A stretch of 64,000 nucleotides of DNA from assembly GCA_016706225.1 (NCBI GenBank), contig JADJKB010000025.1, positions 558,001 to 622,000 of the forward strand, read 5' to 3'. The position numbers were made by a program, and so were the translations under genes. The DNA is from Myxococcales bacterium. GTDB lineage: Bacteria > Myxococcota_A > Polyangia > Polyangiales > Polyangiaceae. Positions 7,861 to 16,507 of this stretch are shown here, one piece after another; positions within the stretch are counted from its first letter, which is position 1, and each line of letters begins with the position of its first letter. The notes beneath the pieces are model-generated. The model had not been told where the DNA came from. It ran no database searches and saw only the letters and a program-made list of their open reading frames with translations.

Positions 7861-8060
7861 GCAGAAGGCGCAGAGACGCAGAGCCGCGGAGACGCAGAGA
7901 GCGCAAAGAGCGCAGAGAAATTCTTGGAGTGCCTTCTGCTAGCCAACGCAGCTCGCCGAGCTTGGGAACGCCCCCCACCGCTTCAACGAAGAGTCCCTCC
8001 TCGTCCTCTGCGTCCTCCGCGTCCTCCTCGTCCTCTGCGTCTCTGCGGATCTGCGGCTCT
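7861..8060. repeat. Imperfect inverted repeat of CGCAGAG-type units
   Basis: The left arm (7861-7920) is built of repeated GCGCAGAGACGCAGAG-like units. The right arm (7994-8060) carries the complementary CTCTGCGTCCTCCGCG-like units. The arms could pair over about 60 bases with mismatches around a spacer of about 70 bases. It fills the gap between the small lipoprotein and the convergent outer-membrane gene, so it could act as a transcript end or as a mobile repeat relic. Similar GCAGAGACGCAGAG intergenic repeats occur in several bacterial phyla. I see no gene in it. Confidence 0.6.
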
Positions 8061-8121
8061 CCCAATGCCGCGGTGCGGCTCCTGCTCACGAGGTCCCGCG
8101 CAGGCGTGCCCTGGGCGAGGG

Positions 8122-9183
8122 TTATTCTTTTGCGTTAGCTGGTGTGTAGCGCGCGCCGAAGAAGAGGCGGAAGCGCGGGGTGGTCACGCCGGCAAAGCGT
8201 TCGGTGGCGGCTTGATCGGGGGTCTCTCGGGTCTCGCTCGAGAGGGGCAGGCCAGTGCCGCCGCCCAGGCTGAGGGAGAAGGCCGGGTCTTGCGTGGGTA
8301 CCGAGCGCAGGCTGAGCAGCCACTCGGCGGGCACCAGCACGCCATCGTGGGTGCGAGAGGCCGAGCTCGTCTGGCCCGGCTGTGACACCAGCGATGGCAA
8401 CATGAAGGCTTCGGCCTCGATGGACAGGTACTCGCGAAACACATCGACGCCCACACCAACGGCGGTCAGCAGCGCGGAGCCGATGCGCGCGGTCGCAAAC
8501 GGGACCGACGGCCGCAAGCGCGCGGCGAGCTCGCCGGCAAAGTGGATGGGGCCCTGCTCCGTCGACATCGAGAAGGACGGCGCGAGCGTGAAGTTGCCCG
8601 CACCCGCGTAGCGGTGATCGTCCCCGAGCGGCACCCCGAGCTCGAGCCGCAGCTTTGCGAACGAGCGCGGTCCTGCGTTGTCGTGACCGAAGGGCAGCGT
8701 GAACCCGGCGCCGACGCGGGGATCACGCACGGCGGCAGAGCCCAGGGGCGGAGCGCTCTGGGATGTGATGCCCTCCGCGCCCGAACCGGTCTGGTGGAGC
8801 ACGATGGGCGTCGCCAGGGAGAGCTCCAGGTCGGGTGTGAGGCCATAGGCGTAGGCCAGCGACAGGTCGACCACGCCGCGCACGACCGGGATGTCACGCC
8901 CGTCGGGATCCGGCGACGGGGCACGGAGTTGCACCGGGCGATCGAGGTAACTCGAGAGCGCGGCGAGGGCGAGGGTCCGATGCTCGATCGGCTCTGCGGG
9001 AGCGATGCTCACGAATCGGGTTGGCCCGGCGTGAACCCAGACGTTGTTGGTGTCGAAACAGGTCGACACACCGGATGCCGGAGCGCAGCCGTCCGCCTGC
9101 GCGGGTCGCACGGTGGCAGAGAGGCTGAGGGTGGCGGCCACCACCGAGAGCGCGCGGAAGGTGGGGAACCGGCCGGACGACAT
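8122..9183 (-). CDS. Outer-membrane beta-barrel protein, transporter-like
   Basis: 353 residues, minus strand. The ATG at 9183 is chosen because it begins a signal peptide (cleavage after PAQA at residue 30); the frame is open further upstream but with no export signal. The mature protein has two Cys near its start and then regular amphipathic strands (for example LELSLATPIVLH, LRLELGVPLGDD, FRLFFGARYT) typical of a medium barrel. It has the general look of the Myxococcota transporter/porin-like family whose members have no assigned substrate. It is convergent with the small lipoprotein gene and divergent from maf, with 63 bases between the starts. Confidence 0.7.
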   Translation of the reverse strand: MSSGRFPTFRALSVVAATLSLSATVRPAQADGCAPASGVSTCFDTNNVWVHAGPTRFVSIAPAEPIEHRTLALAALSSYLDRPVQLRAPSPDPDGRDIPVVRGVVDLSLAYAYGLTPDLELSLATPIVLHQTGSGAEGITSQSAPPLGSAAVRDPRVGAGFTLPFGHDNAGPRSFAKLRLELGVPLGDDHRYAGAGNFTLAPSFSMSTEQGPIHFAGELAARLRPSVPFATARIGSALLTAVGVGVDVFREYLSIEAEAFMLPSLVSQPGQTSSASRTHDGVLVPAEWLLSLRSVPTQDPAFSLSLGGGTGLPLSSETRETPDQAATERFAGVTTPRFRLFFGARYTPANAKE

Positions 9184-9246
9184 GTTCGGTCCGTTATAAA
9201 CGAAGCGCGCCCGCGGCGCGCCCGGGGACCACGCGGACGGCGGGTG

Positions 9247-9878
9247 ATGGGCTGTGGTATGCGAGGCCCCGTGATTGCCGAGCATTGCCCCTTGCTCCTG
9301 GGATCGGCCTCGCCCCGGCGGCGGCAGATCCTGGCGGATCTCGGGATTTTTGCGCTGCAGCGGGCGGGGAGCTCCGACGAGTCCACGCGCCGGGGGAAAC
9401 CCCGAGTGAGTTCCTGGAGCGCATCGTGGCGGACAAACTCGCCGGGGTCGCGCCGCTCGCGCGCGATCTGTCCGTCGCCGCCATTCTCGTCGCTGACACC
9501 ATCGTCGTCGTGGACGACGAGATCCTGGGCAAACCCAGCGACGAAGCGGATGCACGGACCCTGCTCGGGCGCATCGTCGGGCGCACCCACACCGTGTTCA
9601 CGCGCTACGCCCTGGCGCTGCCGACACAGCCGGCCGTAGCGGTGTGCGCTCGCACGGTGCCCACGGAAGTCACGATGAGGGCGCTCTCGACCGCGGAGCT
9701 CCACGCCTATGCGGCAACCGGTGAAGGCTTGGACAAGGCTGGCGCGTACGCGGCTCAGGGCATTGGCTCCTTCCTGATCGAACGCCTCGACGGCTCCTAC
9801 ACGAACGTCGTCGGCTTGCCGGCGTGTGAGCTGGTGCAGGACCTCTGCCGTCTGGAGCTCCTCGAGCGATACCCGTGA
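9247..9878 (+). pseudogene. maf: Maf-type nucleotide pyrophosphatase, frame broken by one missing base
   Basis: Maf proteins hydrolyse modified or non-canonical nucleoside triphosphates. The N-terminus, with the family signature LLLGSASPRRRQILADLGI, is in the frame starting ATG 9247. The rest, from PGETPSEFLERI through DTIVVVDDEILGKP, THTVF and EGLDKAGAYAAQG, is in another frame to the stop at 9878. The switch occurs around 9384-9396 (between DEST and PGETP) and corresponds to one missing base. With it restored the protein would be about 210 residues, normal for Maf. All key motifs survive on either side, so the break is recent or a sequence error. The stop overlaps the GTG of the next gene. 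Confidence 0.8.
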
Positions 9879-11287
9879 CGCCGCGCCGCCGAGCTGTGGC
9901 GCTTCGCGCCTGGGCAAGGGCGCCGGCGCCGCTCCGAGATGGCGTGTTGATCGGTTGGTTCGCGCTGGCCTTGCGAGCGGCGTTGGTGGGCTGGGCCGCC
10001 GGCCGATTTCCGCCCGTGGCCGACGCGGGCTTCTATCACCACCTCGCCACACGCCTGAGTCAGGGGCTTGGTTACACCTGGCAGTGGGCGGATGGAGTGG
10101 TGACCTACGTTGCTCACTACCCGGTGGGTTACCCAGCGCTGATTGCGGGGGTGTACCGCGTGTTCGGGGCGGAGCCAGGCGTTGCGATGGCGCTGAACGC
10201 CGCGTTCGGCGCGGTCTCGGTGCTGGCCGTGCATCGCATCGCGGCGCGGGGGGCGGCGCGTCTGGGGGCGCTGGTTGCCGCGCTCGCGGTTGCGCTGCAC
10301 CCCGCGCTCTTGTTCTACACCCCGGCGCTGATGACCGAAGGCATCACGGCCTCGCTCCTGGCGATCGCCGCCTGGGTGGCAGTGCACGCGCGCGATGCTC
10401 GACGCCCACTTCGGTCCTGGATCCTCCTCGGTTTGATCCTCGGAGTCGGTACGCTGGTGCGCGGTCAGACGTTGCTCGTTGCGCCGCTCTTCGGCGCGCT
10501 GGCTGCGTGGCGAAGTCGGGAGGTGCGGCGGGTCGTTGGCGGCGCGCTGCTCGTGACCAGCGTGGCGTCGCTCACCGTGTTGCCGTGGACGCTGCGAAAT
10601 TGTCGGCGCATGGACCGCTGTGTAGTCGTCAGCGCGAACCTCGGCTGGAACTTGCTGATCGGTGCGACGGAGAGCGCCACCGGCACATTCGTGCCCATCG
10701 CAGGAGAGACGGTGCCCGAGGGGTGTCGTCAGATTTTTGGCGAAGCGGCGAAGGACAGCTGTTTTACGCGAGCGGCGCTCGGCGCGATCCGTCAGCACCC
10801 CGGGCGATGGCTGGCCCTCGTACCGAAGAAGCTCGCTTACACCTTCGAGTACTCGGGAGCGGCGGGTTGGTATCTGCACGCCGCGAACCCCGAGGCCTTC
10901 TCGGCCGAACGGGAGCGGGCGCTGGGGGTGCTCGAGACGGGGTTCGAGCGTGCTTTGGTCTTGCTCGCGCTGCTCGGCGTGGCGCGCGCGCCGGGCTCGC
11001 GGCGCGGTTTGCGGCTGGGGCTCACGGTGGCGGGGGGGCTGACCCTGCTGTCGCCCGTGTCCTGGCTGGCCCACGTGTTGTACTGCCTCGGGGCGCTCAG
11101 CCTGGGGCGGACGCTCGGCGGCCACCCACCCATGGCCGTGGCGGCGGCCGCAACGCTCGCGACGCTCGCGACCCACGCCGTGTTCTTCGGTGCCGGTCGA
11201 TATTCGCTCGTCCTCTTCCCGCTGGTCGCGGCGGCGGCCGGACTTGCCCTGGCCCCCCGTCGGGCGGCGGAAGCCCCCGCGTTTTGA
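9875..11287 (+). CDS. GT-C fold membrane glycosyltransferase (GT39/ArnT-like)
   Basis: 470 residues with an N-terminal Arg-rich stretch and about 10-12 hydrophobic segments. The first loop contains DAGFYHHLATRLSQGLGY, matching the acidic first-loop motif (D-x-x-x-Y...) of GT-C enzymes that use polyprenyl-phosphate sugars. This is followed by HYPVGYPALIAG (PxxP/GYP motif) and LTEGI-type loops (LMTEGITASLL). The C-terminal part is helical and mostly membrane embedded. It probably transfers a lipid-linked sugar on the periplasmic side of the inner membrane; the acceptor is unknown. GTG start at 9875 overlaps the maf stop by four bases (GTGA), indicating coupling. Confidence 0.75.
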   Translation: MTPRRRAVALRAWARAPAPLRDGVLIGWFALALRAALVGWAAGRFPPVADAGFYHHLATRLSQGLGYTWQWADGVVTYVAHYPVGYPALIAGVYRVFGAEPGVAMALNAAFGAVSVLAVHRIAARGAARLGALVAALAVALHPALLFYTPALMTEGITASLLAIAAWVAVHARDARRPLRSWILLGLILGVGTLVRGQTLLVAPLFGALAAWRSREVRRVVGGALLVTSVASLTVLPWTLRNCRRMDRCVVVSANLGWNLLIGATESATGTFVPIAGETVPEGCRQIFGEAAKDSCFTRAALGAIRQHPGRWLALVPKKLAYTFEYSGAAGWYLHAANPEAFSAERERALGVLETGFERALVLLALLGVARAPGSRRGLRLGLTVAGGLTLLSPVSWLAHVLYCLGALSLGRTLGGHPPMAVAAAATLATLATHAVFFGAGRYSLVLFPLVAAAAGLALAPRRAAEAPAF

Positions 11288-11337
11288 CATTCCAAGAGCC
11301 GCCGGGTGATACTTCTCTCCGAAAGGGACGCCCCGAG

Positions 11338-11601
11338 ATGCCGCTCATCGAGACCGAAGAAGCCGCCCGCCGGCTGGCCCGCGCCATCGCCAGTGATCTT
11401 TCGCTCTACAACGAGGAAAAGATCGTGCGCGGCATCGAAAAAGACTCCCTGTTCGACGAGCTCGCCGAGGAGATCGAGGAGGGACGCGCGCTCTACAAGA
11501 GCCGTGTCGCCCCGGATCTGTACCAAAAGAATTTCTACGACCGGGCGCTCGTGGACATCTTGGTGAAGTCGAAGGGGCACATCAAGAGCGTGATCTGGTA
11601 G
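11338..11601 (+). CDS. Small conserved-looking acidic helical protein, unknown function
   Basis: 87 residues from ATG 11338, preceded by AAAGGGACG. It is soluble, almost entirely helical and charge-dense (ARRLARAIASDL, YNEEKIVRGIEKD, LFDELAEEIEEG), ending in Lys/Ile-rich HIKSVIW. No signal peptide or membrane segment. Good codon usage and a ribosome site support it as real. It sits 50 bases after the glycosyltransferase and 10 bases before the pseudouridine synthase, so it may be co-transcribed. I do not recognise a family. Confidence 0.65.
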   Translation: MPLIETEEAARRLARAIASDLSLYNEEKIVRGIEKDSLFDELAEEIEEGRALYKSRVAPDLYQKNFYDRALVDILVKSKGHIKSVIW

Positions 11602-11611
11602 CGGGCGGCGA

Positions 11612-12576
11612 ATGCCCCGCTTCGAGATCGATGCGGAGCAGGCGGGGGAGCGAGTCGACAAACTGCTCACGCGCCTGATGGGTGGGATTTCGCGCGCGAC
11701 GATCCAGCGGTGGATCGCCGAGGACCGCGTGCAGGTCGACGGGACCGTGTGCCGGGCCAGGACGTCGTGCGCGCCGGCGGCGTGATCGAAGTGGAGCCGG
11801 GGGCCGCGCCGCCGAGCGAGGCCACACCCGATCCGAGCGTCCCGTACAGCGTGATCTACGAGGACGCGTTCCTGTGCGTCGTCGACAAACCGGCAGGGGT
11901 CGTCGTCCACCCGGCTCGAGGTCACTGGCAGGGAACCTTGGTCAACGGGCTGCTGGCGCGGGAAGGTTTCAGCGGCGCGCCCGGTGATCCCCTCGATCCG
12001 GCCGGCGGCCTGCGCCCGGGGATCGTGCATCGCATCGACAAGGACACCAGCGGGATCTTGGTGGTGGCGAAGGACACGACAACGCGCGAAGGCTTGAAAG
12101 AACAGCTGGCGAGTCACGCCATGGAGCGGGAGTACCTGGCCCTGACCCTGGGCGTGCCGGCGGCGGGGCGGATCGAGACGCTGCACGGGCGCGATCCGAA
12201 GTCGCGACTGCGCTTCACCACGCGGGTCGAGCGCGGGCGCGGGGCCGTGACTCACGTTTCGGTGCGAGAGGTACTTGCGGGCGGCGGCGCGGCGCTGGTC
12301 GTCTGCCGCCTGGAGACCGGTCGCACGCACCAGATCCGCGTTCACCTGTCGGAGTGCGCGAAGAACCCGATCCTCGCGGACAGCCTGTACGGCCGGCGCC
12401 CGGCGGACTCTCGCATCGCGGAGATCGCGACGGGGCTCGGGCGCCAGGCGTTGCACGCAACGACCTTGGGCTTCGTTCATCCCGATAGCGGCGAGACGCT
12501 GCGCTTCGAGTCGGCGTTACCCGCGGACATGCAGCGCGCCCTCGCGGCGCTGCGCCAGTTGGACGCGCGGCGCTAG
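11612..12576 (+). pseudogene. RluD-type 23S rRNA pseudouridine synthase, frame broken by one missing base
   Basis: The S4 RNA-binding domain (GERVDKLLTRLMGG, SRATIQRWI, VQVDG) is encoded from ATG 11612 in one frame that stops at about 11785. The catalytic domain continues in another frame from around 11757: DVVRAGGVIEVEPG, FLCVVDKPAGVVVHPARG, then the active-site motif HRIDKDTSGILV with the catalytic Asp, and LETGRTHQIRVHL. The stop is at 12576. One base missing near 11755-11762 accounts for the split; joined, the product would be about 321 residues, right for the RluA/RluD family. No other damage is visible, so the gene may work in the living strain if this is an assembly error. Confidence 0.82.
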
Positions 12577-12730
12577 AGCGCCGAACAGGTTGAACGTCGT
12601 TTGTTTTCGGGGATTTGCAAGGTGTTCGGCGCTCGCGCGCGGAGCGCGCACGGCCGAAGGCCGGGGGTTTGGGGCGCAGCCCCAACGTAAAGGTCCTAGA
12701 ACACGAGCAGCGCAAGCTGAGCGGTGTTCT
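12573..12730. repeat. Dispersed hairpin-rich repeat, copy 1
   Basis: About 158 bases almost identical to 22139-22297. It contains a long-range 12-base palindrome (GAGCGCCGAACA ... TGTTCGGCGCTC), then three adjacent hairpins (GCGCGCGGAGCGCGC, CGGCCGAAGGCCG, TTGGGGCGCAGCCCCAA), then an end hairpin TAGAACAC ... GTGTTCTA. It begins at the stop codon of the rluD-type gene. Any short ORF through it is incidental. Confidence 0.85.
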
Positions 12731-12791
12731 AGAGCGTCGAAACAGGTTGAACGTCGTCTGTTCTCAGCGACTTGCAATGTGTTCTAGGCGC
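12731..12791. repeat. Truncated second copy of the hairpin-rich repeat
   Basis: Directly after copy 1, these 61 bases repeat its first part (AGAGCG-TCGAA-ACAGGTTGAACGTCGT, CAGCGACTTGCAATGTGTTC) but then end, lacking the three central hairpins. It abuts the stop of the minus-strand membrane gene at 12794. The truncation suggests duplication and partial loss, or two half-elements. Confidence 0.75.
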
Positions 12792-12793
12792 GG

Positions 12794-13780
12794 TCAAGCG
12801 CCGGGAACCTCGATCTCGGTGTCGGCGCCTTCGCGCATCAACTTCGGAAAGCGCGCGCGGAGCACGGCCAGGGCAAGAAATCCAACCAGCACGGCCCACC
12901 ACAGCGTCGCGAATCGGATCAGGATCATGGCGCTGGTCGCGGCGCTGTGGGGCACTCTCGCGAGCCGGACCAGCTGCTCTTGGATCATCGCCTCGGCCAC
13001 GCCCAGACCGCCGGGCACCGGGATCACCGCGCCCGCCAGCGTGGCCGTGGCGTAGAAGAACATCGCGAGCGGGGCGGGGAGATCCACGCCAAAACCTCGG
13101 ACCAGGATGTAGAGCGCAAGGCCCTCTCCACCCCAGCCGAGGACCGACAGCAAACTCGGATACAAAAGCGCGCCGGGGCTGGCCACGATGCGCAAGCTGT
13201 CGAAAGACTCGCGCAGCTTCGGTGCTGCGGCCGCCGCGCGGCCCGGACGGCGTTCGAGGCAGCGGAGCAGCGCTTCGCCCGGGGCGCGCCAGATCACGAA
13301 CAGCAAGCCCAGACACACCGCGACGCTGCCGATCCCCGCCCACACGAGGCCGCCAGAAAAACCGAGGCTGCCAACCACGATCAACACGATGACGCCGATG
13401 ACGTCCGTCAAGCGTTCAGCCACGACGATGGGAGCGGTGCGCGCAGCGGCCACGCCGTGGGTCTCCGCGAGCACCGCGCTCTTGAACACCTCACCGACCT
13501 TGCCGGGAGTGACGGTGAGCACGAACCCCGAGAGGAAGACGAGCAGGCTGTCGAGCTTGGGGATGCCGCGGATCTCGAGCCGAGCGAGGTAGTACTCCCA
13601 CTTGAGGAAGCGCAGGCCGTAGTTCGCCGTGGCCAGGCCGAGGGCGAGCAAGAAGGCGCTCCAACGGAAGCTGGTCAGCGACTCACGGATCGAGTGAAAG
13701 CCCGCCCACGCGACGAAGACGCCGTAGACAGCGACGCCGAGCAACATCGCGATCACGATGCGGCGCAGGAATCGTTTCAT
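12794..13780 (-). CDS. Polytopic LPG-synthase-TM / YbhN-like (UPF0104) membrane protein
   Basis: 328 residues with about 8 membrane segments. Hallmarks of the lysylphosphatidylglycerol synthase transmembrane (UPF0104/AglD-like) family are visible: NYGLRFLKWEYYL near residue 55, the GFVLTVTPGKVGEVFKS motif at about 86-102, VVAERLTDVIG, and the later VIPVPGGLGVAEAMI. The family is linked to lipid or lipid-linked sugar flipping and to membrane lipid modification; the specific substrate is not deducible. Its ATG overlaps the stop of the small upstream membrane gene by four bases. Confidence 0.8.
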   Translation of the reverse strand: MKRFLRRIVIAMLLGVAVYGVFVAWAGFHSIRESLTSFRWSAFLLALGLATANYGLRFLKWEYYLARLEIRGIPKLDSLLVFLSGFVLTVTPGKVGEVFKSAVLAETHGVAAARTAPIVVAERLTDVIGVIVLIVVGSLGFSGGLVWAGIGSVAVCLGLLFVIWRAPGEALLRCLERRPGRAAAAAPKLRESFDSLRIVASPGALLYPSLLSVLGWGGEGLALYILVRGFGVDLPAPLAMFFYATATLAGAVIPVPGGLGVAEAMIQEQLVRLARVPHSAATSAMILIRFATLWWAVLVGFLALAVLRARFPKLMREGADTEIEVPGA

Positions 13781-13971
13781 CGAGCGCGTCGCCGCCTCTT
13801 GCGGAGCACGAAGTAGACGAGGCCCAGGAGCACGATGCTGCCGCCCAGGAGCCCGATGCCCCAGGCGGGCCAGGCGTACTTCCCGCGCGCCAGCCCCGGC
13901 GGGGGGCGTTCGACGATGATCCGGCTCGTCCGAGCCGGCGCTTCGCCCGCGTCGCTGCCCTCGCTCTGCAC
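13777..13971 (-). CDS. Small single-span membrane protein
   Basis: 64 residues: a charged N-terminal half, then one membrane helix at about 35-56 (WGIGLLGGSIVLLGLVYFVL) and a strongly basic cytoplasmic tail (RKRRRRAR). The stop overlaps the ATG of the UPF0104 gene (13777-13780), so the two are probably co-translated. Topology is probably N-out/C-in by the positive-inside rule. No family recognised. Confidence 0.6.
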   Translation of the reverse strand: MQSEGSDAGEAPARTSRIIVERPPPGLARGKYAWPAWGIGLLGGSIVLLGLVYFVLRKRRRRAR

Positions 13972-14122
13972 GAGACGCCGGCTACCACGCTCCGAGGATC
14001 AGGGGCAACCGAAAGTCAGCGTCCGTTCGCTGGCCGATCGAGGCTTTTCTCGGGGGGGCGAGTCCGGCTGATCCAAGCTATGCTCGCGCCCCTTGCCGGC
14101 CACGGGTCGGCACTGATGCACC

Positions 14123-15148
14123 GTGACCGAGACTTCTTCACGCTCCGCGACTGACCGCCCCAGCGACCGAGAGCTCCTCGAGAGCTGCGCGAAAGCATGT
14201 CAGCGCCTGACCCAGCAGGTCGCGCGGGTGGTCGTGGGCCAGGAAGACGTGGTCGAGTTCATGCTGATCACGCTGCTGGGGCGCGGGCACGCGCTCTTGG
14301 TCGGCGTCCCCGGTCTCGCCAAGACGCTCCTCGTATCCAGCGTTGCCCGTGCGCTGAGTCTGAGCTTCGGCCGGGTTCAGTTCACCCCCGATCTCTTGCC
14401 GGCGGATATCACGGGCACCGACGTGTTGAACGAGGTCGAGATCGGCGGGGCGCTGCGCCGCGAGGTGCGCTTCATGCCGGGGCCCATCTTCAAACATCTG
14501 GTCCTCGCCGACGAGATCAATCGCACACCGCCCAAGACTCAGGCTGCGCTCTTGCAGGCCATGCAAGAGCGCCAGGTGACGGTCGGCGGAGCGACGCATG
14601 CGTTGCCGGATCCGTTCCAGGTATTTGCGACGCAGAATCCCATCGAACAGGAGGGAACCTACCCGCTGCCCGAGGCGCAGCTCGATCGTTTCCTGCTGGA
14701 GGTCCACGTCGACTATCCGAGCGAGGTCGAGGAGCGGGAGATCGCACGCCGCACCACCTCGGGGCCGATGGCCGAGATCGAACCGGTGCTCAGCGCCGAC
14801 GAGATCCGCGAGCTGGGGGCGCTGGTCCCGCGCATTCCTGTGACGGACGAGGCCGTCGATCTGGCGGTGCGCCTCGCGCGTGCCACGCGCCCCGATGGAC
14901 CGGACGCGCCCGACGCGGTGCGCTCTTATGTGCGATTCGGCGCGGGCCCCCGCGGCAGCCAGGCCTTGGTGCTCGCCTCCAAGGCGCGGGCTGCGCTGCG
15001 CGGCGAGCCGGCGGCGGACGTGGATGACGTGATCGCACTGACCCTGCCCGCGCTGCGCCACCGCATGGTTCTGTCCTACCGCGCGGACGCCGATCGGGTG
15101 CGCGACTCCGATGTGCTGGCCGCCGTGAAGCGCAAGCTCGGAGTCTGA
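14123..15148 (+). CDS. MoxR-family AAA+ ATPase
   Basis: 341 residues from GTG 14123. Walker A is GVPGLAKT at 61-68, Walker B LVLADE at 126-131 followed by INRTPPKTQAALL, and the family's FATQNPIEQEGTYPLPEAQLDRF sensor-1 region is present. MoxR ATPases act as chaperones that help insert cofactors or assemble complexes, usually with a VWA or DUF58 partner. No such partner is visible next to it here (the downstream gene is on the other strand), which is unusual. A TATGCT hexamer lies 38 bases upstream as a possible -10 element. Confidence 0.9.
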   Translation: MTETSSRSATDRPSDRELLESCAKACQRLTQQVARVVVGQEDVVEFMLITLLGRGHALLVGVPGLAKTLLVSSVARALSLSFGRVQFTPDLLPADITGTDVLNEVEIGGALRREVRFMPGPIFKHLVLADEINRTPPKTQAALLQAMQERQVTVGGATHALPDPFQVFATQNPIEQEGTYPLPEAQLDRFLLEVHVDYPSEVEEREIARRTTSGPMAEIEPVLSADEIRELGALVPRIPVTDEAVDLAVRLARATRPDGPDAPDAVRSYVRFGAGPRGSQALVLASKARAALRGEPAADVDDVIALTLPALRHRMVLSYRADADRVRDSDVLAAVKRKLGV

Positions 15149-15166
15149 GCTCGCTCCGCTTGCGCG

Positions 15167-15961
15167 TCAGCGGGCCCGGAAATTCGCCTGGCGTTTGCTG
15201 CTGTGGGCGGCGAGCCCTTCCGTGGCATCGTCGGTGGCGGCGAGCCCCGCGGCGAGCTCACGCTCGAGAGCGAGCCCCTGGTCGAGGGGCAGGTCCACCG
15301 CGGCTTGAACCGCGCGCTTGATGCGGCCGACGGCCAGCGCGGCTTTGCGTGGCGGGGTGAACTCGTGGGCGTACTCGGAGACCCGCGCGCGGAACGACTC
15401 GAGCGAGTCGGTCTCCCAGATGTAGTGCAGCAGCCCCCACTCGAGGCCCTGATCGAGGGAGAAGTCCTCGCCTTCGATCAGGATCTGCATCGCGCGCGGC
15501 TGGCCAACGAGGCGCGTCAGGCGCTGGGTGCCGCCCGTGACCGGCAGCACACCGAGCTTGACCTCGGGGAGCCCGATCCGAAACGGCCCGAGCCTCGCGA
15601 TGCGAATGTCGCAGGCCATTGCGATCTCGAAGCCGCCGCCCGTCGCGTGGCCATTCAGCGCGGCAATGCACAGCTTCGGGGTCGCTTCCAGCCGCTGCAA
15701 GGTCTCGTGCGCGTGCAGGGAGAAGTAGTACTTGAAGGTCGAGTCGCTCTCGCGGAGCATGTCGAGATCCGCGCCGGCCGAGAAGTGGCGGTCACCCGAG
15801 CCCGTGAGCACGATCACGTGCACGTCCGGGTCGAAGCGCGCCTCGACGATCGCGTCGTCGAGCTCCTTCATCATCTCGTGGGTGTAGGCGTTGACCGGCG
15901 GATCGTTCAGTGTGAGGACCGCGACGCCGCGGTCCGTCTCGTAGCCGACGAGGTTGCCCAT
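15167..15961 (-). CDS. Enoyl-CoA hydratase/isomerase (crotonase) family
   Basis: 264 residues starting at ATG 15961, with GGAG close upstream. Crotonase oxyanion-hole regions are present (HFSAGADLDML and GHATGGGFEIAMACD). Both catalytic Glu positions of true hydratases are kept: GGGFE and LPEVKLGVLPVTGG. It is therefore likely an active enoyl-CoA hydratase of fatty-acid oxidation or of a polyketide-like route. It lies immediately upstream of, and divergent from, the ACP/ketosynthase locus, so a shared role is possible but not shown. Confidence 0.85.
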   Translation of the reverse strand: MGNLVGYETDRGVAVLTLNDPPVNAYTHEMMKELDDAIVEARFDPDVHVIVLTGSGDRHFSAGADLDMLRESDSTFKYYFSLHAHETLQRLEATPKLCIAALNGHATGGGFEIAMACDIRIARLGPFRIGLPEVKLGVLPVTGGTQRLTRLVGQPRAMQILIEGEDFSLDQGLEWGLLHYIWETDSLESFRARVSEYAHEFTPPRKAALAVGRIKRAVQAAVDLPLDQGLALERELAAGLAATDDATEGLAAHSSKRQANFRAR

Positions 15962-16237
15962 CTCCCGCTCCGCCTCCAATTTACGCGAGAACCGCGCACC
16001 GGGAGAGTACGATCCGATCGCCCGCCGCGCCGCGGCTCTCACCCCGGACGTGCGCCCTGCAGATTTCACCCAGCAAAGGGCCACGTTGACCGGGCCGCTG
16101 CGTGCAGGCGGCCATCCGCCGCCGACTCCCAGGCCCACGATCGTGGCGGCGGCGGCCCTCTGGCCGGGGTACTGTGCCGGAGCTTCTGTTCCTGCGAGTT
16201 CGCGCTATGCTGCGAGAGAAGCGCCCCTGGGCCTGCC

Positions 16238-16507
16238 GTGGATCAAGAAGACCTCAAGCGATCAATCAAACAGCTCATCGTCGAGGAGCTAGATTTGAGG
16301 GACCACACCCCGGAAGACATCGGCGACGACGCGCCGCTCTTCGGTGCCGGCCTCGGGCTCGATTCACTCGACGCCCTGCAGCTCGCCATGGCCATCGAGG
16401 AGCGTTTTGGCGTGCGTCTGCCCGAGGGTGAGGCGGCTCGCCCGGTGTTCGCGTCCGTGTCGGCTCTCGCCGGGGAGGTAGCGCGCTCACGTACGGGCAC
16501 CGAATGA
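16238..16507 (+). CDS. Acyl carrier protein
   Basis: 89 residues from GTG 16238. It has the four-helix ACP pattern with the phosphopantetheine attachment Ser at residue 43 in GLGLDSLDALQLAM, followed by IEERFGVRLPE. It carries the growing acyl chain as a thioester on the cofactor arm. Its stop overlaps the ATG of the ketosynthase fusion gene (ATGA at 16504), so it is dedicated to that locus and is not the housekeeping FAS ACP. A TATGCT hexamer lies 26 bases upstream of the start. Confidence 0.9.
   Translation: MDQEDLKRSIKQLIVEELDLRDHTPEDIGDDAPLFGAGLGLDSLDALQLAMAIEERFGVRLPEGEAARPVFASVSALAGEVARSRTGTE

Noticed and set aside
9797..11290. Minus-strand ORF of 497 codons
   Set aside because: Antisense to the GT-C glycosyltransferase, whose membrane segments and motifs are clear; the reverse frame is only Arg/Gln/His-rich.
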